From positions 8,743,390-8,807,389 of the forward strand of contig NZ_CP063785.1 of the NCBI RefSeq assembly GCF_025860405.1: DNA of 64,000 bases, given 5' to 3'. The notes under the pieces were generated by a model that worked only from the letters and a program-made list of their open reading frames with translations, was not told the origin of the DNA and searched no databases. The stretch comes from Tolypothrix sp. PCC 7712 (GTDB lineage Bacteria > Cyanobacteriota > Cyanobacteriia > Cyanobacteriales > Nostocaceae). Made by a program: the position numbers and the translations under genes. Within the stretch, counting starts at the first letter, position 1. Each line of letters starts with the position of its first letter. This document shows, piece by piece, positions 1 through 8,988 of this stretch.

Positions 1-257
1 CCTTTGGTAGTACAGGTTTCAGAACTATAAGAACCGACAGCGAAAGTAGAGCAATCATAGAGAAAACTTTTCATGCCATCATTCCTATAGCTGAGAAGCA
101 CGACAAACACAAACCAGAATAGAAAGGCGATTATTACCCACATAAATAAGAAAAAGCAGCAGGAGTAGATAACTCTAAATACGGGATTATTTCTCAATTC
201 TGCTGGTAAATTATCTAAAGCAGCTTCTAGTATACTTTTGGGTTGAGGAGGTTGCAT
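1..257 (-). CDS. Hypothetical membrane protein, truncated by window edge
   Basis: An open frame runs from an ATG at 257-255 leftwards off the window, giving about 85 residues with no stop. The N-terminus (MQPPQPKSILEAALDNLP) is soluble and is followed by an aromatic-rich hydrophobic segment around residues 30-55 that looks like one transmembrane helix, then a cysteine-containing stretch. The start lies directly after a GGAGG-like purine tract on the minus strand only weakly, so it rests mainly on frame length. I do not recognise a family. The C-terminus is outside the window, so length and function cannot be judged. The next gene (435) is on the opposite strand, so the roughly 180 nt between them should contain divergent promoters. 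Confidence 0.5.
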   Translation of the reverse strand, partial: MQPPQPKSILEAALDNLPAELRNNPVFRVIYSCCFFLFMWVIIAFLFWFVFVVLLSYRNDGMKSFLYDCSTFAVGSYSSETCTTK

Positions 258-434
258 GAAACACCCTATGGATTACCGTTATTTATAGAGTAATCTCCTC
301 TAATAAAGGGCTTGTAGGGGGATAATACTGAAATTTAGCCCTTTATAGACCTAGAAGGCATAAATTTATGACTTTGTTATTCCAAGCTTGAATCTGGGTA
401 ATTTAAGGTTAGGTATCTCAGTAGGCTGATACAA

Positions 435-1004
435 ATGAAACTCAGTAAAACAGTCTTAGCCCTAACCCTAGCTTGTTCAATGACCATTTCAGTATTGATA
501 GAGAGCGCTGCATTAGCCCAAAAGAAAAAATTTATTGTCTGTGATACTCCTGAGGAAACTGCTTCTGAAATTAAGAAGACAGTAAGCTTACCTAATATGG
601 GGATAAGGGTAGAAGTCCCAGCTAACTACAGAGCAGTAGGTAGAAAGGACGATTCTACATTGTTTGTAGATAATGGAACTTATAAATATCTGCAATGTGT
701 AGCTAATAATCCAGGAGCAGGGGGAAGAGGAATATTTGGATTTATGGTAGAGAGATCCAAGGCTAATTACTTGTATAGTAATGTCCAAGATGAGGTTCCG
801 GGAAAACCAAACTTCTTTATTGTTTGGGAAAAGCAGCCTTTAGGTGAAGAGACTTCGCATCTTCTGAGTCTTAGAATTAAGACTCAGAAGGGAATTATAG
901 AAGTTACAGAAGTAGATGGTAACGGGCCTATAACTACTGAAACCGAAGCTATACAGCAAAGAAATAACCTGGTTGAATTAGCTAGCATTATAGAAATAAT
1001 TTAG
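435..1004 (+). CDS. Exported hypothetical protein
   Basis: This is a 189-residue protein with a clear Sec-type signal peptide: a basic start (MKLSK), a hydrophobic core to about residue 27 and an A-L-A cleavage site before QKKK. The mature part is about 160 residues, with two cysteines (in IVCDTP and QCVANN) that could form a disulfide. It is soluble and mixed alpha/beta in appearance. I do not recognise the family. It is probably periplasmic or secreted. It stands alone between two minus-strand genes, so it is likely transcribed by itself. Confidence 0.65.
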   Translation: MKLSKTVLALTLACSMTISVLIESAALAQKKKFIVCDTPEETASEIKKTVSLPNMGIRVEVPANYRAVGRKDDSTLFVDNGTYKYLQCVANNPGAGGRGIFGFMVERSKANYLYSNVQDEVPGKPNFFIVWEKQPLGEETSHLLSLRIKTQKGIIEVTEVDGNGPITTETEAIQQRNNLVELASIIEII

Positions 1005-1086
1005 ATTATTTAAATCTTGTTCTATCAAGTTTCTATTTCTTCTTCTATTACCTTCTGATTCTGGTGTCTTTTAATTATCTCTTCTA

Positions 1087-1383
1087 TTATCTTAGAACGA
1101 TTATCACGTTGAATGTTTTGACACTTCCTAGCTGAAGCTGTCGATATAAACGCAGGAATCTACTCTCTAGTTCCTCTATCTGCTCTATCTTCTGTGTCGA
1201 TAGAGATGGGATCTCTATATCAACGTTTTGATATACCTCAACACATTTCATCCAAATATCAGATAATTCCACAACTATATTTAGGTCGCTTATCTGCTGA
1301 CTATTTATCCTGTAGTTATTCTCATCTAGTGTGCCTCTCGTAAAGTCTTTGAAAATGTGAACTTCTAGAATCAATCTATACAT
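1087..1383 (-). CDS. Small hypothetical protein
   Basis: This 98-residue frame starts at an ATG (1383-1381) with AAGG immediately before it, which is too close for a standard ribosome site. The product is soluble, with a probable helical segment in its second half (residues 60-90, with regularly spaced Glu, Leu and Arg). No motif or family is recognised. Codon use is not obviously odd, but nothing outside the open frame supports it. It lies between an exported hypothetical on the other strand and the cpcT gene, with HIP1-rich spacer on its upstream side. Confidence 0.35.
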   Translation of the reverse strand: MYRLILEVHIFKDFTRGTLDENNYRINSQQISDLNIVVELSDIWMKCVEVYQNVDIEIPSLSTQKIEQIEELESRFLRLYRQLQLGSVKTFNVIIVLR

Positions 1384-1457
1384 CCTTGCCAGTTTTTTTA
1401 CTTAGCGCGATCGCATGACTTCAGAGAAACCCTGCTAGGAGCGATCGCGTCTCACTA

Positions 1458-2048
1458 TCAAATTTTTACTTCATCAGCGAAACTATTCCATCGCACAAAG
1501 TGAAATGGCCCAGCCACTGATCCCCAAAGATGCTCATCAGTTTCTAGATCTCTTCCTCTGTCAAGGCTCAGAAGTCTCTCTTCGTTAATGTCAAATTCAT
1601 TATCAAGATAGGTTTTTTGCCCGTTGCGAACGACTATACAGCCTTTTCCGGGTTGTATCCTACCTTTAAAGCTGTTGCCAGTCCATTCTACAATCATGTC
1701 ACACCCTGCCATCTTTTCTACGTCATCAGTAGTTAAGGTAGCGAGTTTTTCGAGATTGCGGGAAGCACCGTAAAATTTTTCTTCTTCTTTAACTGTGTAG
1801 TTTTCTAGTTGAATGCGATCGCCTTCAGTGACAAACTTCAATACTCGCAAACGATAAGGTTGATTAAGTGCATAGTCATAGGCTTGCTCTAAAAACAAAC
1901 TCACCCCTGATAAAAGTTCTAAGGGTAAGGGACGCATACACACACGAATATGTGCATAAAAAGGCGGGTTTTCAAAAGCTTGTTCTTGATTGCTAAAATC
2001 AGCTGCCATCCAACGAGCTAAGGTAGCAATGTCTGTAGAGTGAGTCAT
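1458..2048 (-). CDS. cpcT: Phycobiliprotein chromophore lyase, CpcT/CpeT family
   Basis: This 196-residue protein matches the CpcT/CpeT family over its whole length. These S/U-independent lyases attach phycocyanobilin to the second cysteine (Cys-153 type) of the beta subunits of phycocyanin and phycoerythrocyanin during phycobilisome assembly in the cytoplasm. Recognisable family features are the N-terminal LARWMAADFSNQEQA segment, the PFYAHIRVCMRPLP stretch and the tail HLWGSVAGPFHFVRW. Length is normal for the family. The ATG at 2048 begins MTHSTDI, which resembles the Nostoc-type CpcT start. No other phycobilisome gene is in the window, so it appears to be a single gene. Whether the acceptor is CpcB, PecB or both cannot be told from the sequence. 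Confidence 0.88.
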   Translation of the reverse strand: MTHSTDIATLARWMAADFSNQEQAFENPPFYAHIRVCMRPLPLELLSGVSLFLEQAYDYALNQPYRLRVLKFVTEGDRIQLENYTVKEEEKFYGASRNLEKLATLTTDDVEKMAGCDMIVEWTGNSFKGRIQPGKGCIVVRNGQKTYLDNEFDINEERLLSLDRGRDLETDEHLWGSVAGPFHFVRWNSFADEVKI

Positions 2049-2102
2049 TACAGATAAATAAAGTCCACTGGAAGTATTTTATGTTATTTGGGGAAGGGGG
2101 AA

Positions 2103-2258
2103 GGGGTAATGAGTAATGAGTAATGGGTAATGAGTAATGAGTAATGAGTAATGGCTCTTCTCCCCTGCACCACTGCTCTTCTGCACCCCTGCTTCCTCTG
2201 CTTCCTCATCCCCAGTCCCTAGTCCCCAGTCCCCAGTCCCCAGTCCCCAATCCCCAAT
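2103..2258. repeat. Heptamer tandem repeats (GAGTAAT and CCCCAGT types)
   Basis: Two short tandem tracts occupy the spacer between cpcT and the TPR gene, which are divergent. The first is GTAATGA/GTAATGG units at about 2107-2152, and the second is CCCCAGT/CCCCAAT units at about 2212-2258. Such short tandemly repeated repetitive (STRR) sequences are characteristic of heterocystous cyanobacteria. The CpcT promoter must lie within or beside them. Confidence 0.9.
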
Positions 2259-2328
2259 CGGGAGAATTACGATCGCTTTATGCGTCCATCAAACTGGTAG
2301 TTTAGGTTAGGGGTTGGGAGATTAACAG

Positions 2329-3645
2329 TTGAAAATGAAAGAAGCTAACTATAGCAAGCATTTTGGTTGGGGTAAAAGCTTAATGACTCATTATGTAAAT
2401 TACTCTAAGCCAAGTAAAGTATCTATGCTACGTCTCTTCAGTGTAATTGTGACTGCGGCTATAATTTGGCAGTTTAGCGGTTCGTTGACTTTGGCGCAGA
2501 ACAAAAAGCCGAAACAGCCAGAGCAATTTCCGCCTAGTCCATTAGAAAATATTCTCCCCGATCCCTTACTATCACCTTTGGGCGATCCGAAAAATTTGAC
2601 TCCTACACAACTACAACAGCTAGAACCGCAACTTGATCAATTAAATCAGGAAGCGGCGGCTAAGTTGCAAGCTGGAGATACGGTAGCGGCGTTTGAACTG
2701 TGGAACCGAGAATTACGTTTACGCCGCTTGTATGGTTCATTAACAGAAGTGCAAGCATTGTCACGGGTGGGAGCAATAGCGTTTAATCAAAATAATCGCG
2801 AAGAAGTGCAATTTATTACCCAACGCTTGCAAGCTATCCAACAGCAAGCCCTATCTCAGCCATTACTAGATTTACAATTATTGCGATCGCTTGGTGGTGC
2901 TTATGAACAAGTGCGATCGCCTAAACAAGCTCTAGAAGTTTACAATCGGCTTTTGGCTGTAGTTTTAGAACAAAAAAATACTACTGCGATTATTGATACG
3001 CTCAAAAATATTGGCGAAGTACATCTAGCTTGGTTCGATTATCCTCAAGCCGCAACTACTTACCAACAACTATTAAGTTTAGCGACGGCTCAAGGTGATA
3101 AATTAAACGAAGTTGCATACCTGCAACAGCTAGCTTATATATATGAACAGGGCAAAGACTTCCAAGAATCCATAAATACACTTAACAAGCTGGCACAAGT
3201 TTACACTGCAGAAAATAATACTGCTGCATTACCTAAATTAAAATTGGCGATCGCTTCTAATTATCAAGTATTAGCCAAGGATAATCCTGCCTTACTACCA
3301 GAAGCATTTAAAAACTATCAACAAGCATACTCTACGGCTTGGGAATTAGAGCAATATGTCGATGCTGGTGAAGCTTTGCAGCAATTAATTGCGTTATATC
3401 GTTCTCAAGGACAAATTAACGATGCTTTGCAAACTAGCCAAATTTTAGTAGAAGCCCAGACAAAAGCCAGTAACTTTTACGGCATGATGCAAGCATACGA
3501 CCAAATAGGGCAAATGTATGTTGAAAGTAAACAGTATCCTCAAGCACTAGCCGCTTTTCAAAAAGGCTTAGAATTAGCCCAACAACTTAAGTATGATGAA
3601 ACATACTTTACTCAGCAAATTGATAAGCTACCGAAGGCAAATTAA
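2329..3645 (+). CDS. Exported tetratricopeptide-repeat protein
   Basis: This 438-residue protein has an N-terminal hydrophobic signal or anchor (MLRLFSVIVTAAIIW..., residues 34-57, ending in LAQ), a proline-rich linker, and at least five TPR-like helical pairs from about residue 95 to the end. The repeats are rich in Gln and Ala (for example ALEVYNRLLAVV, AATTYQQLLSLA, ALAAFQKGLELA). TPR arrays mediate protein-protein contacts, and with an export signal this one probably acts in the periplasm or at the envelope. The start is uncertain: TTG 2329 has GGGAG at good distance, while ATG 2335, ATG 2386 or ATG 2428 (which would put the signal peptide first) are possible. It is convergent with the acylase gene, separated by long tandem repeats. 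No specific function is assigned. Confidence 0.75.
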   Translation: MKMKEANYSKHFGWGKSLMTHYVNYSKPSKVSMLRLFSVIVTAAIIWQFSGSLTLAQNKKPKQPEQFPPSPLENILPDPLLSPLGDPKNLTPTQLQQLEPQLDQLNQEAAAKLQAGDTVAAFELWNRELRLRRLYGSLTEVQALSRVGAIAFNQNNREEVQFITQRLQAIQQQALSQPLLDLQLLRSLGGAYEQVRSPKQALEVYNRLLAVVLEQKNTTAIIDTLKNIGEVHLAWFDYPQAATTYQQLLSLATAQGDKLNEVAYLQQLAYIYEQGKDFQESINTLNKLAQVYTAENNTAALPKLKLAIASNYQVLAKDNPALLPEAFKNYQQAYSTAWELEQYVDAGEALQQLIALYRSQGQINDALQTSQILVEAQTKASNFYGMMQAYDQIGQMYVESKQYPQALAAFQKGLELAQQLKYDETYFTQQIDKLPKAN

Positions 3646-3648
3646 GTT

Positions 3649-3737
3649 TGTCATTTGTCATTTGTCATTGGTCATTGGTCATTGGTCATTTGTCATTGGT
3701 CATTGGTCATTGGTCATTGGTCATTTGTCATTTGTCA
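3649..3737. repeat. TCATTTG/TCATTGG heptamer tract
   Basis: About twelve tandem copies of a 7-bp unit alternating TCATTTG and TCATTGG directly follow the stop codon of the TPR gene. The same unit appears at 49583-49680 (same orientation) and 14120-14160 (reverse complement). Open frames across it are repeat-driven and not credible genes. Confidence 0.92.
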
Positions 3738-3750
3738 AAATAGATATTTC

Positions 3751-3879
3751 CCCATTACCCATTACCCATTACCCATTACCCATTACCCATTACCCATTAC
3801 CCATTACCCATTACCCATTACCCATTACCCATTACCCATTACCCATTACCCATTACCCATTACCCATTACCCATTACCC
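3751..3879. repeat. CCCATTA heptamer tract, about 18 copies
   Basis: An almost uninterrupted run of CCCATTA units, about 129 bp, is followed by CCCCAGT-type units up to the 3' end of the acylase gene. It is the longest pure heptamer run in the window. It separates two convergent genes, so it contributes only to their 3' regions. Confidence 0.95.
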
Positions 3880-3905
3880 AGTCCCCAGTCCCCAATCCCC
3901 ATTCC

Positions 3906-6491
3906 CTACTTCACCCGCAATTTCAATGTTGCGGTTGTATTCGCATCAACTTTTTGCTTTTCCCAAAGCATGGGGTGGTATTCAATTTTGCGCCAGGGGT
4001 CAATCATGTCTGTGTAGTGGGTGTGGAAGGCGTGGCCTGATTGACCGGGGGTGTGAATGGCTACGGAGTTGTCGAGATTTTTTAAGTCTACAACCATGCG
4101 GAGGGAGGGAATATCAGTTACCTCGAAGGATTTATTGGCTTTCCAGCGATTAGCATTGACGCTTTCCCCGTTCCCAGCAGTGGGAAATGCACCACGATTC
4201 AATAAAGCTTCAATGGGTGCTAACCCAGATTTGCCTAAGGTAGCATTCCGAAAAGTCACGGTATGTAAATCACCCCAGTTCCAGGATTTGGGGTCTTTAC
4301 CTTGAAGGCGTTCGAGTTCATCTACAGCTTTGGTGAAGGACTGGCGGAGAATTTCGTCGCGGTTTTCCACTTTGCGAGTATTGCGGTTATCCCACCAGCT
4401 ACTATTGGGCTTTTTGACGAGATTTTTCACCACAGCATACCAGCGATCGCCTCCATCAGGATAATATTCTGGGGGTAATTGATCGTGGAAGGTGTCGGCT
4501 AGTAAGTGTTTCCAGAATACTTCAAATAAAGCTGCTGCGGGCGATCGCATTTCTAGCTGTAAGTTCCAATCTAGTAGCAGCTGTTTGGCGGCTTCGTGTC
4601 GTGGGTTATCGAGGGCAATATTATTGAATAAAGGTACTAGGGTTTGGGCATTTAAATTCTGGTTGTCACCCTGAATCAACTCTACTTCTAGTAAGGAGAG
4701 AATTTGCTGTGATTTGGCAATCATCTCCACAATCCGTTGGGCGCGGTAGCCATAAACCCAGTCTGTAGTAATTAAATAAGGATAATTATTTTGTACTAAG
4801 TTATTGGCGGTAGCAATGTAACCTTGGGGAGGATTAAAACTTGTGGGTAGTTGCTCATAGTCAATATAACCTTGCCATTCATATTCATCAGTCCAGCCAG
4901 GAACCGGATAGCGCCCCTTACCTTTAGCTCTAATAGGGAATTTACCAGGCATTTGGTAGCCAATATTGCCATCAACATCAGCATAAACAAAGTTCTGGGC
5001 TGGAACATCAAAGTTCTCTACGGCTTGGCGAAACTCTTGCCAATTTTGGGCGCGATTAATTAGGGGAATGGCGTATCCTAAAGTGGAAGGCTCTAAAGCT
5101 GTCCACCGTAAGGCTACAGCATATTTTGGCGGAACTTCTACGCCGCCTTTTGCGGGAAACTGTTGGAGTTTAGCTGAAACATCCGAAAGAATGGGGCCAT
5201 GTCTGGTGTAGCGTACTGTTTGGACAATTGGCTTACTTCCCGCAACTTGAATTGTCTCTTGTACGAGTTGCATATCTACCCATTTGCCATTTACCTCATA
5301 TTGGTTGGGGTTTGCAGGGTTGATTTTCTCGATGTACAAATCCATCACATCTGGTTCCACATTGGTGACACCCCAAGCAATGCGATCGCTATGACCGATA
5401 ATTACTCCTAGCATCCCCGCAAAAGAAAAACCAGTGACGTTGTAGGGACATTCACTATTTTTCGGTGTACAGTGCAAACCAACTTCATACCAAATCGAAG
5501 GCATTTGTACTGCTAAGTGGGGGTCATTTGCTAATATGGGCTTGCCTGTAGTGGTGCGAGAACCAGATATTACCCAATTATTAGAACCTATACCTATTGC
5601 TCTGGAGCCAATTAACTCTTCTAAAGCCTTCATGGGTTGGGTAATTGTGGCTAAGGCTTGGGTAATGGGTAATTGAGAGTCTGTAAGATGAGCAGCAATT
5701 AGTTGTGTTTCGTCAAAATCATCCTGTTCGCCTGTTTTGCGTTTTTGCGAATCGGGTAAGATGACTGGTAAATCTTGGGGGTATGGGGGAAATAGTTCTT
5801 CAACCTGAGCCAAATTTAAGTTTTTCAGCAGAATGGTACGTTCCATTTCGCGCTCAAAGTTTCGCCCCAAGTCGTAAGCCATGACTTTACCCCAAGTCAG
5901 GGAGTGGAGCAGTTGCCAAGGTTCTGGCTTATACCCAGGATTAAGCAATTTCAACATGGCATATTCTAAACTGATAGCACTGCCTTGATGCTCTGCTAAA
6001 TAAGCGTTTACCCCTTGAGCATAAGCTTCCAGATATGCCTTCATCTCTGCATTCACTTGTTGGATTTCTTGCTGCGCTATCCTCGCCCAACCCATTGTCC
6101 GCAGATATTTGTCAGTAGCTATTTGAGAAGGGCCAAACATCTCTGCTAGCCGCCCGGAACCAATGTGTCGCCAAAAGTCCATTTGCCAAAAGCGATCTTG
6201 AGCGTGGATATACCCTTGCGCCATAAATAAATCGTGGGAGTTGGTAGCATAAATATGCGGTACACCCCATTGATCGCGTTGGACTGTCACCTCAGCCTTT
6301 AACCCGGCAAGTGCGATCGCTCCATTTTCTTGGGGAAAGGATTGCCTTACAGTATAGGTGGCAAATCCTACTATTAATAAACCCAATAATAATAGTAAGA
6401 TAATTGTCTTTTTGAGTAACTTTTGCAACCAAATCTTCTTGGCTCTTCTCATTGCGCGGGCCGTGGCATATTTTATGAAACCATCGGACAT
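3906..6491 (-). CDS. aiiC: Penicillin acylase family amidohydrolase (AHL acylase AiiC-like)
   Basis: This 861-residue N-terminal nucleophile hydrolase precursor has a basic N-terminus, then a membrane segment at residues 29-48 (ILLLLLGLLIVGFATY) as signal or anchor, an alpha-subunit domain (about 60-255), a linker, and a beta subunit beginning at the autocatalytic Ser303 in GIGSNNWVISG. Downstream motifs typical of the family are NDPHL and the H-S-D-R-I-A-WG box. The family hydrolyses amide-linked acyl chains. AiiC of Nostoc is known to degrade acyl-homoserine lactones, and this protein looks like its orthologue, but substrate cannot be read from sequence. It probably acts in the periplasm. 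The linker contains heptamer-repeat-derived sequence (see findings). It is convergent with the TPR gene and stands alone. Confidence 0.85.
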   Translation of the reverse strand: MSDGFIKYATARAMRRAKKIWLQKLLKKTIILLLLLGLLIVGFATYTVRQSFPQENGAIALAGLKAEVTVQRDQWGVPHIYATNSHDLFMAQGYIHAQDRFWQMDFWRHIGSGRLAEMFGPSQIATDKYLRTMGWARIAQQEIQQVNAEMKAYLEAYAQGVNAYLAEHQGSAISLEYAMLKLLNPGYKPEPWQLLHSLTWGKVMAYDLGRNFEREMERTILLKNLNLAQVEELFPPYPQDLPVILPDSQKRKTGEQDDFDETQLIAAHLTDSQLPITQALATITQPMKALEELIGSRAIGIGSNNWVISGSRTTTGKPILANDPHLAVQMPSIWYEVGLHCTPKNSECPYNVTGFSFAGMLGVIIGHSDRIAWGVTNVEPDVMDLYIEKINPANPNQYEVNGKWVDMQLVQETIQVAGSKPIVQTVRYTRHGPILSDVSAKLQQFPAKGGVEVPPKYAVALRWTALEPSTLGYAIPLINRAQNWQEFRQAVENFDVPAQNFVYADVDGNIGYQMPGKFPIRAKGKGRYPVPGWTDEYEWQGYIDYEQLPTSFNPPQGYIATANNLVQNNYPYLITTDWVYGYRAQRIVEMIAKSQQILSLLEVELIQGDNQNLNAQTLVPLFNNIALDNPRHEAAKQLLLDWNLQLEMRSPAAALFEVFWKHLLADTFHDQLPPEYYPDGGDRWYAVVKNLVKKPNSSWWDNRNTRKVENRDEILRQSFTKAVDELERLQGKDPKSWNWGDLHTVTFRNATLGKSGLAPIEALLNRGAFPTAGNGESVNANRWKANKSFEVTDIPSLRMVVDLKNLDNSVAIHTPGQSGHAFHTHYTDMIDPWRKIEYHPMLWEKQKVDANTTATLKLRVK

Positions 6492-6763
6492 TGTACTGCT
6501 TAGAGCGCTCTATTTATTCTCTCGACACAAGATTTAGATTTAATCGTTCAAAAGCGAGTATTTTCCAGCAGATTTTTCTATCTCATCCCTTTTAAAGCTG
6601 TCACCGATTCTTGCACCCTGAAAACGCAACCCCGAAACTCAATCCTGATTTGCTCACCTCGACTCATAATTTCTGGTGATATAGCGTTTACCAGACAATT
6701 TTTAGCTTTTTATGAGATTCCTATAAGTTGGAGTCGATGAGTAGCAAAATATCACTTCTACCA

Positions 6764-7972
6764 TTAACCAATATCTTCTTGTAATCTCACCTTGGCATTC
6801 ACTATGTTGAGATCAGCAATTGATGGTACTGGTTGGATAGCAGTGAGATGTGATGATATCTGTGCTCCTAATTTACGCAAACAAGTAAGTTTATCCATTG
6901 TGGTGAAATTGAGATTGTTGAAAATCTCTTTAGCGGCTCGCACAGAAATTAAGTTGATGGGGATAGATTTTTTGATGTTGGAGTCTAATTTTTGGACGAA
7001 ACCATTAAATACAACCCAATCTAGGTGTTGACCTAAATCTGCGGCAAAAACTTCGCTAATTGTTCTTAAAGTGATAGACGCGATGATATTTTCATATAAT
7101 TCCTCAATTTGTCGTAGCGTTCTGGGAATTCCGTAAATTTCATCTTTGCCGCCATCGTACCTCAACTCTGTAATTGTCGGAATAATTTTCCATACAGGGA
7201 GTTGATAATCAATTACTAATTGTTTCGCTTCGGATACATAAGCTACTTTAAATTGCTGTGGAAACGCCACCTTGTTTTCATCCGTATAGGATATGTATTG
7301 CAAATCTTCTAAGGTTGGATATTCTGAACGTTCTAATACCATTTCATTGTAAAGAACTACAGCCGCTTCAACTCTGGCGTAGTAAGCTTCTTCTAATTCA
7401 TCTACTTCTGCATTGCGCTTTTTAGTTTCTAAAATTGCCGTGTGTTTATGCCATTCATAATTGGCTTTTAAGCGCTCTATTGATAATTGGCGACTAGTTT
7501 CTTTTTCTTCATATTCCTGCTTGGCAAGTTGATAATTTAATTCTGCATTTTGCAAAGCTTGCTGATATATTTGTTCTAAAAAAGGTAGCCTTTGCATTAA
7601 CCAATGAGGTAACGCCATCGGTTTGCGAAATTTTGGTTTTGGTAATCCAATTGATAATTGCTTAGGAGTTTCCATTGCAGGAAATGTATCACGAATTCGC
7701 AATTTATCAAATGAAACTATATCTTCTACTGCCAGAGTATGCTCTAGGATAGTCCGCAACTCAATTATCCAATCTGCTATTTCTACATTAATCTCATCAA
7801 CATCGCCCAATCTTTGTTCTAAATAATTTGGCTGATGCAGTTTTTTCTTTTGCTGTAATAATTTTTTCGCTTTATTGGCAGCTTGTTTTCTTTCTATCTC
7901 CTTCTGTCTATGAGAGCGGGCACACTCTCTGGCAGTATCTTTAACCAGACTAGATGGTATATTTTTTTTCAT
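6764..7972 (-). CDS. Mrr-type restriction-protein N-terminal-like, nuclease domain absent
   Basis: This 402-residue protein has a highly charged start (residues 1-50), a helical, likely coiled-coil region (about 130-210, alternating Glu, Lys and Leu) and a globular C-terminal half. The C-terminal blocks PQQFKVAYVSEAKQLVIDY, ALRTISEVF-like and VVFNGFVQKLD resemble, from memory, the conserved region that precedes the Mrr_cat endonuclease domain in a family of bacterial restriction-endonuclease-annotated proteins. The usual catalytic domain (with D...QAKR) is missing: the frame stops soon after the VRLQEDIG tail and the next 270 nt hold no remnant. It could be a regulatory stand-alone version or a truncated one. 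No methylase lies beside it. Codon use is AT-rich relative to its neighbours. Confidence 0.55.
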   Translation of the reverse strand: MKKNIPSSLVKDTARECARSHRQKEIERKQAANKAKKLLQQKKKLHQPNYLEQRLGDVDEINVEIADWIIELRTILEHTLAVEDIVSFDKLRIRDTFPAMETPKQLSIGLPKPKFRKPMALPHWLMQRLPFLEQIYQQALQNAELNYQLAKQEYEEKETSRQLSIERLKANYEWHKHTAILETKKRNAEVDELEEAYYARVEAAVVLYNEMVLERSEYPTLEDLQYISYTDENKVAFPQQFKVAYVSEAKQLVIDYQLPVWKIIPTITELRYDGGKDEIYGIPRTLRQIEELYENIIASITLRTISEVFAADLGQHLDWVVFNGFVQKLDSNIKKSIPINLISVRAAKEIFNNLNFTTMDKLTCLRKLGAQISSHLTAIQPVPSIADLNIVNAKVRLQEDIG

Positions 7973-8988
7973 CTTTAACAGCTCCTAATGTCTGGGGTCA
8001 TAAAAACTTTTATGGTAGCAAGATACATTTTATTTGCCCTCATAGTACCTAACTATTTATTTTGGCTGTGATTGTAAATAATCATGCTAGCGTGACGAAA
8101 AGAAACCAACAATCATATATTCAAGAATTCTTTTCAGTGAAAATACTGAAAATTTAACTATTGAACTACTGAGCAAAAAAATTGTAGAAGCTAGTCTATA
8201 GATCATAAACGCTGGTTGATATTGCTACCTGAATTTCACAATTTTTTTACTGTAAAAATCGCATAATTTTATGTAATATTTCTAACTTCATCAACATAAA
8301 AAAACCTCCTACAAAAATTTATCTGATGTCTAGCTCAATACAAGTTCATTACCAGTAAAGGATAAATCATGACCATAACCCTTCTGAAGCTTATACTATT
8401 GACTGACAGTGAGCTATTCAACTTATTCTATAAACATATAGCTATATACAGTTATAAAGAATAAACATCTTATTATTGCTGTAATATTTCTTTGAACTTA
8501 ACTAAATATTTACTCAGATACTTGTTGAGACTCTGATTGGAAAATAGTTAAATTTCATACTAAATTTCCACCTTTGTGTGTCCGTGCTCATGCTTGAGCA
8601 AAAGAATTGATCAGTCATAGAGGATTTTTTGTCAAAAAAAATACTAATCTTACCAAGATGATGCGATCGCTATCCCAATAAAACACCTCCCAGTTTAGAT
8701 GTAACTTTCTTAACGTTACTAATGCCAAAGATGGAACTTCGCTGTAGATAAAGCCTCCGAGAATATACTGCAACTTTCTCACTACTTTGCGTCTAAGCGG
8801 AACTGCGTAACGCTGTCCCTGACTTTTGATCGGTAGCCTATAGAACATGATATTAGACTGATATTAGATATTCACTACAAAAATTACGCCATCCGCCAAA
8901 ATCGCGAAAATAATTTCTAGGAGAATCTTCCGCAAAAGGTAAAATAACGAGAATTACTTGATTTAGCTGGGATAGCGGGAGGCAAAAA
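7973..8988. other. AT-rich intergenic region, about 1 kb
   Basis: This region is strongly AT-rich with no convincing gene. It should hold the promoter of the Mrr-like gene at its left end and that of trmJ at its right end. A 77-codon minus-strand frame at 8615-8848 crosses a short repeat-like block (about 8790-8825) and has no family resemblance, so it is not called. A 31-codon frame at 8369 is equally unsupported. Confidence 0.5.

Noticed and set aside
3751..3879. Possible CRISPR array
   Set aside because: The repeats are contiguous 7-bp units without spacers, and no cas gene is in the window.
3593..4153. Long open frames across the TCATTGG/CCCATTA repeats (also 3655-4017, 13877-14195, 49506-49890, 55275-55565)
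   Set aside because: A 7-bp unit repeated keeps frames open because 7 copies of period 7 cycle through all frames without stops; products are peptides like PITHYPL and run antisense into real genes.
8615..8848. 77-codon minus-strand frame in AT-rich spacer
   Set aside because: No family resemblance; it crosses a repeat-like block and lacks a convincing ribosome site.
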